Positions 43,903 to 52,081 of a stretch of DNA of 64,000 bases are shown here, piece after piece. The position numbers and the translations under genes are program-made. The notes beneath the pieces were generated by a model that saw nothing but the letters and a program-made list of their open reading frames with translations, searched no databases and was not told the origin of the DNA. The DNA comes from Rhodobacterales bacterium (GTDB taxonomy: Bacteria; Pseudomonadota; Alphaproteobacteria; Rhodobacterales; Rhodobacteraceae): positions 1 through 64,000 of the forward strand of contig JAACUH010000065.1 of the NCBI GenBank assembly GCA_009993005.1, in the 5' to 3' direction. Positions within the stretch are counted from its first letter, which is position 1. Each line of letters begins with the position of its first letter.

Positions 43903-44673
43903 ATGCCCTTTGAAAAGGTCCAGCCGGAAAAGCTGTCGCTCGGCGTCGTGCGCCAGATCGAGCTCTTGATCCTGCGCGGCATCCTGCGCCCCGGCGAACG
44001 CCTGCCGGCCGAGCGTGAACTGGCCGACCGGCTCGGCGTCTCGCGCCCTTCGCTGCGCGAGGCGCTGGCCGAACTGCAGGCGCGCGGGCTGCTCGCGAGC
44101 CGGGCGCAGGCGGGCGTCTATGTGGCCGATGTGCTGGGGTCCGCCTTTTCGCCGGCGCTGGTGCGCCTTTTCGCCAGCCACGACGAGGCGGTGTTCGACT
44201 ACATCGCCTTTCGCCGCGACATGGAGGGGCTCGCGGCCGAACGCGCGGCGCGGCTGGGGTCGGATACCGACCTTGCCGTGATCGCGACGATCCTGACCCG
44301 GATGGAGGCCGCGCATCTCAAGCGCAACCCCGAGGAAGAGGCGCATCTGGACGCCGATTTTCACCTCGCGATCATCGAGGCGAGCCATAACGTCGTGATG
44401 CTGCACATGATGCGCTCGATGTATCAGCTCTTGCGCGAGGGGGTGTTCTACAACCGCCAGATCATGTTCCGCCAGCGCAGCACGCGCGAGATGCTGCTCG
44501 ACCAGCACCGCGCCATAAGTGCCGCGCTGCAGGCCCGCGACGCAGAGGCCGCGCGCGCGGCGGTGGCGGCGCATCTGGGTTATGTCGAGACCGCCCTGAC
44601 CGACCAGCAGAAATCCGACCGCAACGAGGCCATTGCCCGCCAGCGCCTCGCCCATGAACAGGAGCGGGACTGA
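43903..44673 (+). CDS. FadR-subfamily GntR transcriptional regulator (probable glycolate regulator, GlcC-like)
   Basis: This 256-residue protein has a GntR winged helix (about residues 10-75, with RLPAERELADRLGVSRPSLR) and a helical FCD effector domain (about 90-240) with candidate metal ligands in LDADFHLAIIEASHN (Asp, His) and a later LDQHRAI His. FadR-subfamily members such as GlcC, LldR and PdhR sense small organic acids. A palindrome before its ATG is nearly identical to one before glcD, so I infer control of glcDEF and itself. GCAGGAG precedes the start. Confidence 0.88.
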   Translation: MPFEKVQPEKLSLGVVRQIELLILRGILRPGERLPAERELADRLGVSRPSLREALAELQARGLLASRAQAGVYVADVLGSAFSPALVRLFASHDEAVFDYIAFRRDMEGLAAERAARLGSDTDLAVIATILTRMEAAHLKRNPEEEAHLDADFHLAIIEASHNVVMLHMMRSMYQLLREGVFYNRQIMFRQRSTREMLLDQHRAISAALQARDAEAARAAVAAHLGYVETALTDQQKSDRNEAIARQRLAHEQERD

Positions 44674-44680
44674 AACGCAA

Positions 44681-44708
44681 ATGCCCGGCCACCTGCGGGG
44701 CCGGGCAT
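44681..44708. terminator. Hairpin between regulator gene and atpF
   Basis: ATGCCCGGCC (44681-44690) and GGCCGGGCAT (44699-44708) form a perfect 10-bp stem with an 8-base loop. It lies between the convergent ends of the GntR gene and the atp operon and may serve both; no T-run is present. Confidence 0.65.
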
Positions 44709-44730
44709 GCGATGGGTCAGCGTCGGGCGG

Positions 44731-45288
44731 TCAGTGCAGCTTTGCCTCGACCTCGGAGATGGCGTCGTCGATGAGCTTGTTGCCCTGCGCGGCGGTCATC
44801 TGTGCAGCGATGACATCCTGGGCGGCCCTGACGGCGACGGTGATCGCCCGGTCGCGCACATCGCGGATTGCGGCGGCCTGGGCGCTCGCGATCTGATCCT
44901 CGGCCGAGGCGAGGCGACGCGCGACAGAGGCGCGGATCTCGTCCTTGGCCAGCACCGCGGCCTTGGCGGCCTCGTCGCGCGCCGTGGCCACGATCCGGTC
45001 AGCCTGCGCCTGCACGTCCTTCTGCTTGCGCTCATAGGAGGCGAGCAGCGCCTGCGCTTCTTCGCGCAGCGCCCGGGCTTCGTCCAGTTCGCCGCGGATC
45101 GCTGCCGCACGCTTGTCGAGCAGCCCGCCGACCATGCCGGGCACCTTGAAGTAGATCAGGACGCCGACAAAGACGAGAAAGGCCAGCAGAACCACGAAGT
45201 TGGTGTTCTGGAGCGAGACGAACGGTCCGCTGGCGGCAAAGGCCGGTGCGGCGGCGAGGCCGAACACTACAGAGAGAAGGTATCGCAT
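44731..45288 (-). CDS. atpF: ATP synthase Fo subunit b
   Basis: This 185-residue subunit has an N-terminal signal-like hydrophobic stretch (1-18), a membrane span (about 30-47, VVLLAFLVFVGVLIYF) and a long amphipathic helix that forms the peripheral stalk. It is the last gene of atpI-B-E-X-F and shares a base with the b' stop (TGATG-type junction). The F1 genes are not in this window, as is usual in Rhodobacterales. Confidence 0.95.
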   Translation of the reverse strand: MRYLLSVVFGLAAAPAFAASGPFVSLQNTNFVVLLAFLVFVGVLIYFKVPGMVGGLLDKRAAAIRGELDEARALREEAQALLASYERKQKDVQAQADRIVATARDEAAKAAVLAKDEIRASVARRLASAEDQIASAQAAAIRDVRDRAITVAVRAAQDVIAAQMTAAQGNKLIDDAISEVEAKLH

Positions 45289-45827
45289 CAGGCGTCTCCC
45301 TTCATGCGGGCGCTCACGGCGGTGGCGACAGCAGCGGCGTCCACATTGGCGCCCAGCGCTGTGACCAGCGCCTCGGCGGTGTCGCGGGCCACGGACAGCA
45401 CGTTTTCCACGGCGCTGTCGCGGATTGCGGCAATCGCCTTTTCGCTCTCGGCGGTGCGCGCGGCGATTTCGGCATCGGCCTTCTTGAGCTCGATGTCCAG
45501 TTCACCCTGGATCCCCGCCTTGGTCTCGGCGATGATCCGGTTCGCCTCGGCGCGGGCATCGGCCAGCGCCTTTTCATAGGCGGCTTCGGCCGCCACGGCA
45601 CGCGCCTTCATCTCTTCGGCGGCGGCCACGTCATTGGTGATCGTCCCCGCCCGTTCGGCCAGAACCGCCCCGATCCGGGGCAGCGCGATGCGCGACAGGA
45701 TGAAATAGATCACGACGAGCGTGACCAGAAGCCAGAAGATCTGGTTCGGGAAGGTCGAAAAGTCGAGCTGCGGCATGCCCGCGCCCGTTTCGGCCCCGTG
45801 TTCGGCTAGTGTCGCTTCGTCAGCCAT
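45288..45827 (-). CDS. atpX: ATP synthase Fo subunit b'
   Basis: This 179-residue second b-type subunit has a membrane span near residues 29-48 ([20 protein letters not shown]) preceded by [10 protein letters not shown], then a long alanine/glutamate-rich stalk helix. A separate b' is characteristic of photosynthetic bacteria and many alphaproteobacteria. It is co-transcribed with atpE upstream and atpF downstream. Confidence 0.95.
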   Translation of the reverse strand: MADEATLAEHGAETGAGMPQLDFSTFPNQIFWLLVTLVVIYFILSRIALPRIGAVLAERAGTITNDVAAAEEMKARAVAAEAAYEKALADARAEANRIIAETKAGIQGELDIELKKADAEIAARTAESEKAIAAIRDSAVENVLSVARDTAEALVTALGANVDAAAVATAVSARMKGDA

Positions 45828-45914
45828 GATCGTCCCTCCGTCGGACCCTTTGGATGCAACGGGGGCGCGGACGTTGCCGCCTGCGCGCCCCGTCGGTCAA
45901 GGAGAACCGGACGC

Positions 45915-46151
45915 TTAGACTGCGAACATCAGCAGCAGGGCGACGAGGAACGAGAAGATCCCCAGCGCTTCGGCAAAGGCCAGGCCGATGAACAGCGTGG
46001 CGGTCTGCGACGCGGCGGCCGAGGGGTTGCGCAGGGCACCGGCGAGGTAGTTCCCGGCGACGTGCCCGACACCGATCGCGGCAGCGCCGGAACCGATGGC
46101 GGCCAGACCGGCGCCGATGAATTGACCCATTTGTGCGATATCGCCTTCCAT
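45915..46151 (-). CDS. atpE: ATP synthase Fo subunit c
   Basis: This 78-residue proteolipid has two membrane helices and the ion-carrying Glu61 in FAEALGIF. The polar loop ALRNPSA is typical. There is no sodium-type ligand set, so proton coupling is likely. The separate 87-bp gap to atpX and 48-bp gap to atpB are normal for the higher expression of c. Confidence 0.97.
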   Translation of the reverse strand: MEGDIAQMGQFIGAGLAAIGSGAAAIGVGHVAGNYLAGALRNPSAAASQTATLFIGLAFAEALGIFSFLVALLLMFAV

Positions 46152-46199
46152 GACTTTTCTCCTTGAGGATGGAATTGGAATGAGGGGGTTGGCCTGACC

Positions 46200-46958
46200 T
46201 TAGTGATGCGGATGCAGCGCGTCCTTGAGATAGACGCAGGTCAGGATGGTGAACACATAGGCCTGGATGCCGGCGACCAGCACCTCGAGACCATAGATGG
46301 CGGTGATGGCCAGGATCGACACCGGCGAGATCAGCGTGATCGCGGCAAAGCCCGCGAACACCTTGATCACCGCGTGACCGGCCATGATGTTGCCGGCAAG
46401 ACGGATCGAATGGCTGACCGGGCGCACGAAGTACGAGATCACCTCGATGATCGCGATGACCGGGCGCAGCACCAGCGGCGCTTCTTTCATCCAGAACATG
46501 GCAAGGAAGGCCGGGCCGTTGAGCACGAAGCCCAGGATCGTCACCGCAAAGAAGACGCCAAAGCCCAGCACCGCCGTCACCGCGATATGCGACGTGGTGG
46601 TAAAGGACATCGGCAAGAGGCCGAGGAAATTGGCGAAGAGGATGAACAGGAACAGCGTCATGATGTAGGGGAAATACTTGACCCCCTCATGGCCGGTCAC
46701 GTCCTCGACCATCTTGTAGACAAATCCGTAGATCAGTTCGCCCACCGACTGCACGCGGGTCGGCACGATGGCGCGGCCGCGCGACCCGACGACCAGCAGC
46801 AGAAAGATGCACAGCACGGCAATCGACATCCACAGCGTGACATTGGTCGGCGTGTACCAGGCAATCGGACCCTCGCCGAACAGCGGTTTCACGATGAACT
46901 GGTCGAGCGGGTGGAACACCAGCCCGCCTGCGTCTGCGCTATGTGCCTCGTCAGCCAC
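46200..46958 (-). CDS. atpB: ATP synthase Fo subunit a
   Basis: This 252-residue membrane subunit forms the proton half-channels. The essential arginine is in [16 protein letters not shown], and the C-terminal helices include [21 protein letters not shown] chose the GTG at 46958 ([12 protein letters not shown]) because it matches the usual Rhodobacterales start and has GAGGGCGAG upstream; an ATG at 46973 would add five residues. Both starts lie within the 3' end of atpI. Confidence 0.93.
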   Translation of the reverse strand: MADEAHSADAGGLVFHPLDQFIVKPLFGEGPIAWYTPTNVTLWMSIAVLCIFLLLVVGSRGRAIVPTRVQSVGELIYGFVYKMVEDVTGHEGVKYFPYIMTLFLFILFANFLGLLPMSFTTTSHIAVTAVLGFGVFFAVTILGFVLNGPAFLAMFWMKEAPLVLRPVIAIIEVISYFVRPVSHSIRLAGNIMAGHAVIKVFAGFAAITLISPVSILAITAIYGLEVLVAGIQAYVFTILTCVYLKDALHPHH

Positions 46959-47328
46959 GTGTCTCGCCCTCATCCCTGCCGGCCTGCGCGGCCAGCTGCT
47001 TTTTCTGCACCTCCTGCGCCGATCGCATCATGGTTTTGACACCCGCCGCGAGGCCCAGGAATATGAACAGCACCAGAAAGATGGGCAGGGTGCCGAAAAG
47101 GCGGTCCAGCCCGTATCCGATGCCGAAACCGATCGAAAGACCGGCCACAAGCTCGATCACCATCCGCCAGGCAAGCTGCGCCTGGGAATAATGTTCCTCG
47201 GAATGGGATTTCACCTCTGGCGTGCCCCTGGCCGCTGCGATCCGCTGTTCCAGGGCCCGCAATCGGGCGGCGTGGTCAAGCGTCTCGTCGGGGTCGGGCA
47301 CGCGGTTTGTCCCTTCGTCGGATGACAT
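46951..47328 (-). CDS. atpI: ATP synthase assembly protein AtpI
   Basis: This 125-residue protein has a polar N-terminus and two membrane spans (about 58-76 and 80-98), with [20 protein letters not shown] between, typical of AtpI/AtpQ, which aid c-ring assembly. The start at 47328 is the ATG before [10 protein letters not shown]. It is the first gene of the atp operon and overlaps atpB. Confidence 0.93.
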   Translation of the reverse strand: MSSDEGTNRVPDPDETLDHAARLRALEQRIAAARGTPEVKSHSEEHYSQAQLAWRMVIELVAGLSIGFGIGYGLDRLFGTLPIFLVLFIFLGLAAGVKTMMRSAQEVQKKQLAAQAGRDEGETRG

Positions 47329-47394
47329 GGGACTATGCGGCGCAGCCCCATGAGTCAAGCGCCCGCGATGACCCGGCGGGCACCCTTCATTTGT

Positions 47395-47425
47395 CTGTTT
47401 TTATTGAGTATTTATTGCACAGAGA
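47395..47425 (-). promoter_or_regulatory. AT-rich promoter region of the atp operon
   Basis: A strikingly AT-rich tract (about 47395-47425; minus-strand AATAAATACTCAATAAAAAC) lies 67-97 bp upstream of the atpI ATG in otherwise GC-rich DNA. It is the only plausible promoter zone for the operon; exact -35 and -10 boxes cannot be fixed by eye. Confidence 0.45.
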
Positions 47426-47482
47426 AGCCGGCTGCGCGGCGCGGGGGGCCGTCGTCGCGCCCCGACGGACGGGTCGGCATAT

Positions 47483-47498
47483 TCAACCATCCGGTTGA
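47483..47498 (+). promoter_or_regulatory. Inverted repeat operator of the ArsR-type regulator
   Basis: TCAACC-ATCC-GGTTGA is a perfect 6-bp inverted repeat overlapping a TTGACG -35-like box (47495-47500), 32 bp before the ArsR ATG. The position and symmetry fit autorepression by an ArsR-family dimer. Confidence 0.5.
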
Positions 47499-47529
47499 CG
47501 TTTGCCGCGCGGCGGACTTCTATTGTGGC

Positions 47530-47859
47530 ATGACACGTGCTCTCGACAGCGTCTTTGCGGCCCTGGCCGACCCCACGCGGCGCGCGATCCTCGCGATGCT
47601 GCTCGAGGATGACATGGCGGTGACGGATGTGGCGGAGCCTTTTGCGATCTCGCTCGCGGCGATCTCGAAGCACCTGCAGGTGCTGGCCGAGGCCGGGCTG
47701 ATCAGCCAGGAAAAGCGCGGCCGGGTCAAATGGTGCAAGCTCGAGCCGTACGCGCTGCGCGAGGCCAGTGTCTGGATGCAGGGCTTTGGCCTGATGGAGG
47801 GGCTCGACCTCGACGCGTTCGAGCGGTTTCTGGATCAGGAACTGGCGGCGCCGGTCTGA
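47530..47859 (+). CDS. ArsR family transcriptional regulator
   Basis: This 109-residue winged-helix protein begins MTRALDSVFAALADPTRRAI and has the recognition helix in EPFAISLAAISKHLQVLAEAG, as in the SdpR/ArsR subgroup that often accompanies SRPBCC-type proteins. The metal-binding CxC of arsenite sensors is absent; the only cysteine is in VKWCKL. No SRPBCC gene follows here. It is divergent from atpI. The start at 47530 gives the family-typical N-terminus. Confidence 0.88.
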   Translation: MTRALDSVFAALADPTRRAILAMLLEDDMAVTDVAEPFAISLAAISKHLQVLAEAGLISQEKRGRVKWCKLEPYALREASVWMQGFGLMEGLDLDAFERFLDQELAAPV

Positions 47860-47870
47860 CCGGCGCGCGG

Positions 47871-47945
47871 TCAGACGATGCCGGCGAAGCGCAGGACGGC
47901 GAGGACGATCACGACAAGGCCGACGAGATAGATGATGTTGCGCAT
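47871..47945 (-). CDS. Very small membrane protein (24 residues)
   Basis: The minus-strand frame reads MRNIIYLVGLVVIVLAVLRF then AGIV and stop, a single hydrophobic helix. AAGGACAG precedes the ATG. Similar short one-helix peptides beginning NIIYLVGLVVIV are, from memory, present in related Rhodobacteraceae. Function is unknown. It lies at the 3' side of the ArsR gene on the opposite strand. Confidence 0.6.
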   Translation of the reverse strand: MRNIIYLVGLVVIVLAVLRFAGIV

Positions 47946-48166
47946 GGCTGAGCTGTCCTTGTGCGAATGTCGGGGGGTCTCACGTCCGGTCCCGGTTTCG
48001 GGGCCCCGGCCACATTGTTACGCAACAGCAACATTCAGATCACGGTCAGGCGGGCCGGGCGAACAAACGGGGCTGCCCGTGGCCTGTCGTGCGGCATCGA
48101 TAGACCGTCATCGCCACCGGCCGCAACCGTGCCGTTGCGGACAGCATCGCCGCAGGCGGGGCCTGC

Positions 48167-49048
48167 TCAGCAATGCCAGCCCTTGGCGGCGTCCTTGAGA
48201 AAGGTCAGGAAGGCCTGCACCTTGGCCGTGCGGTGCAGATCGACATGGGTCACCAGCCAGAGCGGCGCGGCCCATTCTTCCTGCACGGGGATCACCTCGA
48301 CCAGGTCCGGGTGCGCCTTGACCTCATGGGCCGGGACAAAGCCGATGCCGGCGCCCGCCAGCACCGCGTCGAGTGCTGCGCGGTTCTCGTCGGTGCGGAA
48401 CACGATCCGTTCGGCGGGCACATGGCGCTGCATCCAGCGGTGGAACGGGGCGCGGCTGTCGTCGCGGTCGAGCCCCACGAACCAGTGCTGCGCCAGCGCC
48501 TCGACCCCCTCGGGCAGGCCGAACCGGTCGATATAGGCGCGCGAGGCGACGAGCCGGGTCTGCATCTGCATCAAGGGTTGCACGACATTGTCGGGCTGTT
48601 CTGGCGCGGCCCCGGCACGGATCGCCACATGCGCCTCGCCATATTCCAGCCGGAACAGCCGCTCCCCGGTCAGAAAGCGCACCACCAGCCCCGGATTGGC
48701 CCGCTGAAAGGCGGAGAGCACCGGCGTCAGCAGCGGCGAAACCACCGCGAGCGATGTCACGACCAGCTCGCCCGAGACGCCCTCGCCGCGCCCCTTGATC
48801 CGCCCGACCAACTGGCTGAACTGATCCTCGGTCGCCTGCGCGACCAGGAGCAGGTCGGCCCCCGCCTCGGTCGCGGTATAGCCGCGGGCATGGCGCTGGA
48901 ACAGCTTGACGCCCAGCCGCCCCTCGAGCGCGTCGATATGGCGGATGACGGTGGCATGGTGGACGCCCAGCACCTCGGCGGCGCCGCTGACCGTGCCAAG
49001 CCGCGCCACCTGATAGGCGGTGCGCACCTCGTCCCAGTTCTCCATCAT
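48167..49048 (-). CDS. LysR family transcriptional regulator
   Basis: This 293-residue protein has the LysR N-terminal winged helix (about residues 3-62, with YQVARLGTVSGAAEVLGVHH) and a C-terminal periplasmic-binding-like effector domain (about 90-290). The effector and targets are unknown. The start is the first of two adjacent ATG codons (49048 and 49045). It is divergent from a small membrane-protein gene, the most likely target, with repeated TTGCGCAA/GCAATTGC-like motifs in the gap. Confidence 0.9.
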   Translation of the reverse strand: MMENWDEVRTAYQVARLGTVSGAAEVLGVHHATVIRHIDALEGRLGVKLFQRHARGYTATEAGADLLLVAQATEDQFSQLVGRIKGRGEGVSGELVVTSLAVVSPLLTPVLSAFQRANPGLVVRFLTGERLFRLEYGEAHVAIRAGAAPEQPDNVVQPLMQMQTRLVASRAYIDRFGLPEGVEALAQHWFVGLDRDDSRAPFHRWMQRHVPAERIVFRTDENRAALDAVLAGAGIGFVPAHEVKAHPDLVEVIPVQEEWAAPLWLVTHVDLHRTAKVQAFLTFLKDAAKGWHC

Positions 49049-49190
49049 GGCGGGGCCTTTTCTGTGCATCAGCGAACGGTCGCAAGAGAATCCATAGCGA
49101 TTGCGCAAATTGCCGCAAGAGGGCAGTTGCCGTCCGCGCGAGGGCGCAATTGCGCTTGGCCGATGCGTGCCGGTCAGGCAGGATGGCCAC

Positions 49191-49670
49191 ATGAAGATCG
49201 TGACCGACACCCCCGGCGAACTTGTTCTCGAAAGCCGCCCCTGGCGCTTCGGGCTCGGGATGGTCGCGGTCTATCTCGTCATCGTCTGGAACGCGCTCAA
49301 GCTGATCGGAAACGGCGGCATCATCGGGGGCGTCGCGATGATCGTGTTCGGCGCGGGGTTTGTCTGGCTGATGTTCCACGGCTTCATCCGGCTCGAGATC
49401 GTGCGTTTCTCGCGCGACGCGGGCAGCGTGTCGATCTTGCGGCAGGGCATGAGCGGGCGCATGAGCGAGACGATCGCGCTGCGGGATGTCGAGCGGGCCA
49501 TGGTGCAGACCTATGACCATGGCGACAGCGGCCCGACCCACCGCGTGGCCCTCGTGCTGCGCAGGGGCAAGGCGCCGACGGTGCCGCTGATGCTCGCCTA
49601 TACCGGCGGCGGCGGCGCGACACGCACGACGGCGCGGATCAATGACTGGCTGGCGGGCCGGCACGCTTGA
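49191..49670 (+). CDS. Two-span membrane protein of unknown function
   Basis: This 159-residue protein has two adjacent membrane helices (about residues 20-40 and 45-65, from FGLGMVAVYLVIVWNALKLI to MIVFGAGFVWLMF) and a basic cytoplasmic tail. The arrangement recalls PH-like or DUF-type inner-membrane proteins. It is divergent from a LysR regulator across 142 bp. The ATG at 49191 begins MKIVTDTPGELVLESRPW. No function is assigned. Confidence 0.78.
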   Translation: MKIVTDTPGELVLESRPWRFGLGMVAVYLVIVWNALKLIGNGGIIGGVAMIVFGAGFVWLMFHGFIRLEIVRFSRDAGSVSILRQGMSGRMSETIALRDVERAMVQTYDHGDSGPTHRVALVLRRGKAPTVPLMLAYTGGGGATRTTARINDWLAGRHA

Positions 49671-49680
49671 CTCTGCGGGC

Positions 49681-49763
49681 CTGACGGACGTAGAGGACGA
49701 GGATCACCGGAATGCATTGCGCTTTCCGGTCCCGGCCCCGTGGCAGGGATCGCCGTCCGTCAG
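49681..49763 (+). other. Long inverted-repeat structure upstream of ffh
   Basis: CTGACGGACG (49681-49690) and CGTCCGTCAG (49754-49763) form a perfect 10-bp outer stem. Inside, ACCGGAA (49706-49712) pairs with TTCCGGT (49724-49730). A small hairpin CGCCC-N6-GGGCG follows at about 49801-49817. This could be a structured leader or small RNA in the 181-bp gap before ffh; no known RNA family is recognised. Confidence 0.45.
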
Positions 49764-49851
49764 CGCGTCGCGCCCACGGGCGCGATTGTGTTTGAGCGGT
49801 CGCCCCCCATATGGGCGGCAGGGTGTGGCAGGTCGAAAGGAGACCGAAGGC

Positions 49852-51384
49852 ATGTTTGAAAATCTCTCCGAACGCCTTTCCGGCGTCTTTGACCGGCTCA
49901 CCAAACAGGGCGCGCTGTCGGATGCCGATGTCGCCACCGCCCTGCGCGAGGTCCGCGTGGCGCTGCTCGAGGCCGACGTGTCGCTGCCGGTCGCGCGCGA
50001 CTTTGTGGCCGCGGTGCAGGCCAAGGCTGCCGGCCAGGCGGTGACGAAATCGGTCACGCCCGGACAGCAGGTCATCAAGATCGTGCATGATGAGCTGGTG
50101 CATGTGCTCACCGGCGAGGGTGAGCCCGGCGCGCTCAAGATCGACAACCCGCCCGCGCCGATCCTGATGGTGGGCCTGCAGGGCTCGGGCAAGACGACGA
50201 CGACCGCGAAACTCGCCAAGCGGCTGAAGGAGCGCGAGGGCAAGCGGGTGCTGATGGCCTCGCTCGACACCAACCGCCCGGCCGCCATGGAACAGCTCGC
50301 CATCCTCGGCGCGCAGATCGGCGTCGATACGCTGCCGATCGTCAAGGGCGAGGACCCGGTCGCCATCGCAAGGCGGGCCAGGACGCAGGCGAGCCTCGGC
50401 GGCTATGACGTCTATCTGCTCGACACCGCAGGGCGGCTCCACATCGACGCTGACCTGATCGCCCAGGCCGCCGCCGTGCGCGACGTGGCGCAGCCGCGCG
50501 AGACACTCCTGGTCGTCGATGGCCTCACCGGGCAGGACGCGGTGAATGTCGCGACAGAGTTCGACGCCAAGATCGGCGTGACCGGCGTCGTGCTCACCCG
50601 GATGGACGGCGACGGGCGCGGTGGTGCGGCGCTGTCGATGCGGGCGGTGACGGGCAAGCCGATCCGCTTTGTGGGTCTGGGCGAAAAGATGGACGCGCTC
50701 GAAACCTTCGAGCCGGGGCGCATCGCAGGCCGGATCCTCGGCATGGGCGACATCGTGGCGCTGGTGGAAAAGGCGCAGGAGACCTTTGAGGCCGAACAGG
50801 CCGAGCGCATGATGAAGCGGTTCCAGAAGGGTCTGTTCAACATGAACGACCTGCGCGCGCAGCTTGAGCAGATGCTCAAGATGGGCGGCATGGAAGGGCT
50901 GATGGGGATGATGCCCGGCATGGGCAAGATGAGCAAGCAGATGGCCGATGCGGGCATGGACGACCGCGTATTGCGTCGCCAGATCGCGCTCATCAACTCG
51001 ATGACGAAAAAGGAACGCGCCAACCCCGATCTGCTGCAGGCCTCGCGCAAGCGGCGGATCGCGGCGGGGGCGGGACTCGAGGTGTCGGAGCTCAACAAGC
51101 TGCTCAAGCAGCACCGCCAGATGGCCGACATGATGAAGAAGATGGGCAAGATGGGCAAAGGCGGGATGCTCAAGCAGGCGATGCGGCAGATGATGGGCAA
51201 GGGCGGCCCCACGCCAGAGGAAATGGCGGCGGCACAGGCGCAGATGGCGCAGGGCGGCATCGCAGGCGGCATGGCGGGCGGCCTGCCCGGCGGGATGAGC
51301 CTGCCCAAGGGCTTTGGCGGACAGAACCCGTTTGGCAACATGGGCTTGCCGGGCGGGCTTTCGGGACTGGGCAAGAAGAAATGA
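49852..51384 (+). CDS. ffh: Signal recognition particle protein
   Basis: This 510-residue GTPase targets inner-membrane proteins with 4.5S RNA and FtsY. It has the N domain (1-90), the G domain with GLQGSGKTTTTAKLAKRL (about 107-124), LLDTAGRLHID and TRMDGDGRGGAAL, and a methionine-rich M domain (about 300-470) with the RNA-binding helix region MTKKERANPDLLQASRKRRI. A Gly/Met-rich tail follows. AAAGGAG precedes the ATG at 49852. It is followed by a pair of dispersed repeats. Confidence 0.97.
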   Translation: MFENLSERLSGVFDRLTKQGALSDADVATALREVRVALLEADVSLPVARDFVAAVQAKAAGQAVTKSVTPGQQVIKIVHDELVHVLTGEGEPGALKIDNPPAPILMVGLQGSGKTTTTAKLAKRLKEREGKRVLMASLDTNRPAAMEQLAILGAQIGVDTLPIVKGEDPVAIARRARTQASLGGYDVYLLDTAGRLHIDADLIAQAAAVRDVAQPRETLLVVDGLTGQDAVNVATEFDAKIGVTGVVLTRMDGDGRGGAALSMRAVTGKPIRFVGLGEKMDALETFEPGRIAGRILGMGDIVALVEKAQETFEAEQAERMMKRFQKGLFNMNDLRAQLEQMLKMGGMEGLMGMMPGMGKMSKQMADAGMDDRVLRRQIALINSMTKKERANPDLLQASRKRRIAAGAGLEVSELNKLLKQHRQMADMMKKMGKMGKGGMLKQAMRQMMGKGGPTPEEMAAAQAQMAQGGIAGGMAGGLPGGMSLPKGFGGQNPFGNMGLPGGLSGLGKKK

Positions 51385-51414
51385 CCTCGAGCCGGCACAG
51401 GAACGGTGAGCGCG

Positions 51415-51473
51415 AGGGGGGCTTTGCCCCCCGCCTGCGGCTCCCCCCAGGATATTTGGGGCAAGATGAAGCG
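51415..51473 (+). repeat. Dispersed intergenic repeat, copy 5a
   Basis: It contains GGGGGGCTTTGCCCCCC, CGCCTGCGGC and the core GGATATTTGGGGCAAGATGA followed by AGCG. It is arranged head to head with copy 5b, forming a large inverted repeat after ffh. Confidence 0.75.
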
Positions 51474-51484
51474 GGAGGGGCTTT

Positions 51485-51525
51485 CGCTTCATCTTGCCAT
51501 AAATATCCCCGCCGGAGGCACCTGC
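51485..51525 (-). repeat. Dispersed intergenic repeat, copy 5b (inverted)
   Basis: CGCTTCATCTTGCCATAAAT then ATCC is the reverse complement of the copy 5a core with two mismatches over 24 bp; the arms are 11 bp apart (51450-51473 and 51485-51508). The pair can form a long hairpin that may terminate ffh transcription. Confidence 0.75.
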
Positions 51526-51562
51526 GGCCTGTCACGGGCGCCGTGCGCGGAGGGGCGCGCGG

Positions 51563-52081
51563 ATGAACCCGATGCTGCAGACCGAACGGCTGGTGCTGCG
51601 CCGGCCGCTGCCGGGGGACTGGCCAGCGTTTCATGACTTCATGATGTCCGACCGTTCGACCGCCTTTGGCAGCCACGGCAATCTCGGTCGGGCGTTCAGG
51701 GCCTTTGCCGCGGAACTGGGGCATTGGGAGATCTTTGGCTACGGCATGTGGGCGGTCACCCGGCGCGGCGAGGAGACCTGCATCGGGCTGGTCGGCCCCT
51801 GGACCCCGCCGGACTGGCCCGAGCGCGAGGTGGGCTGGATGATCCTGTCCGCTGCCGCCGAGGGCACCGGCATCGCCACCGAGGCCGCGCGGGCGGCCAT
51901 CGCCCATGCCTATGGCACATTGGGCTGGGACACGGTGGTGAGCTACATCGGGCCGGAAAACGTCCGCTCGGCCCGGCTCGCGGAAAAGCTGGGCGCGCGG
52001 CGCGACGCGGAGGCGCCGCAGCCCTATCCCGACGCACCGGTGCTGGTCTATCGCCATCCCCGGCCGGAGGCGCGCGCATGA
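51563..52081 (+). CDS. GNAT family N-acetyltransferase (RimJ/RimL-like), first copy
   Basis: This 172-residue GNAT protein begins with the typical LQTERLVLRRPLPGDWPAFH strand and has acetyl-CoA contacts in the GTGIATEAARAAIAHAYGTL segment. The C-terminal part is SYIGPENVRSARLAEKLGAR. The acceptor is unknown. It is the first of three genes with ATGA junctions; the next gene is a paralogue, which suggests a local duplication. Confidence 0.9.
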   Translation: MNPMLQTERLVLRRPLPGDWPAFHDFMMSDRSTAFGSHGNLGRAFRAFAAELGHWEIFGYGMWAVTRRGEETCIGLVGPWTPPDWPEREVGWMILSAAAEGTGIATEAARAAIAHAYGTLGWDTVVSYIGPENVRSARLAEKLGARRDAEAPQPYPDAPVLVYRHPRPEARA

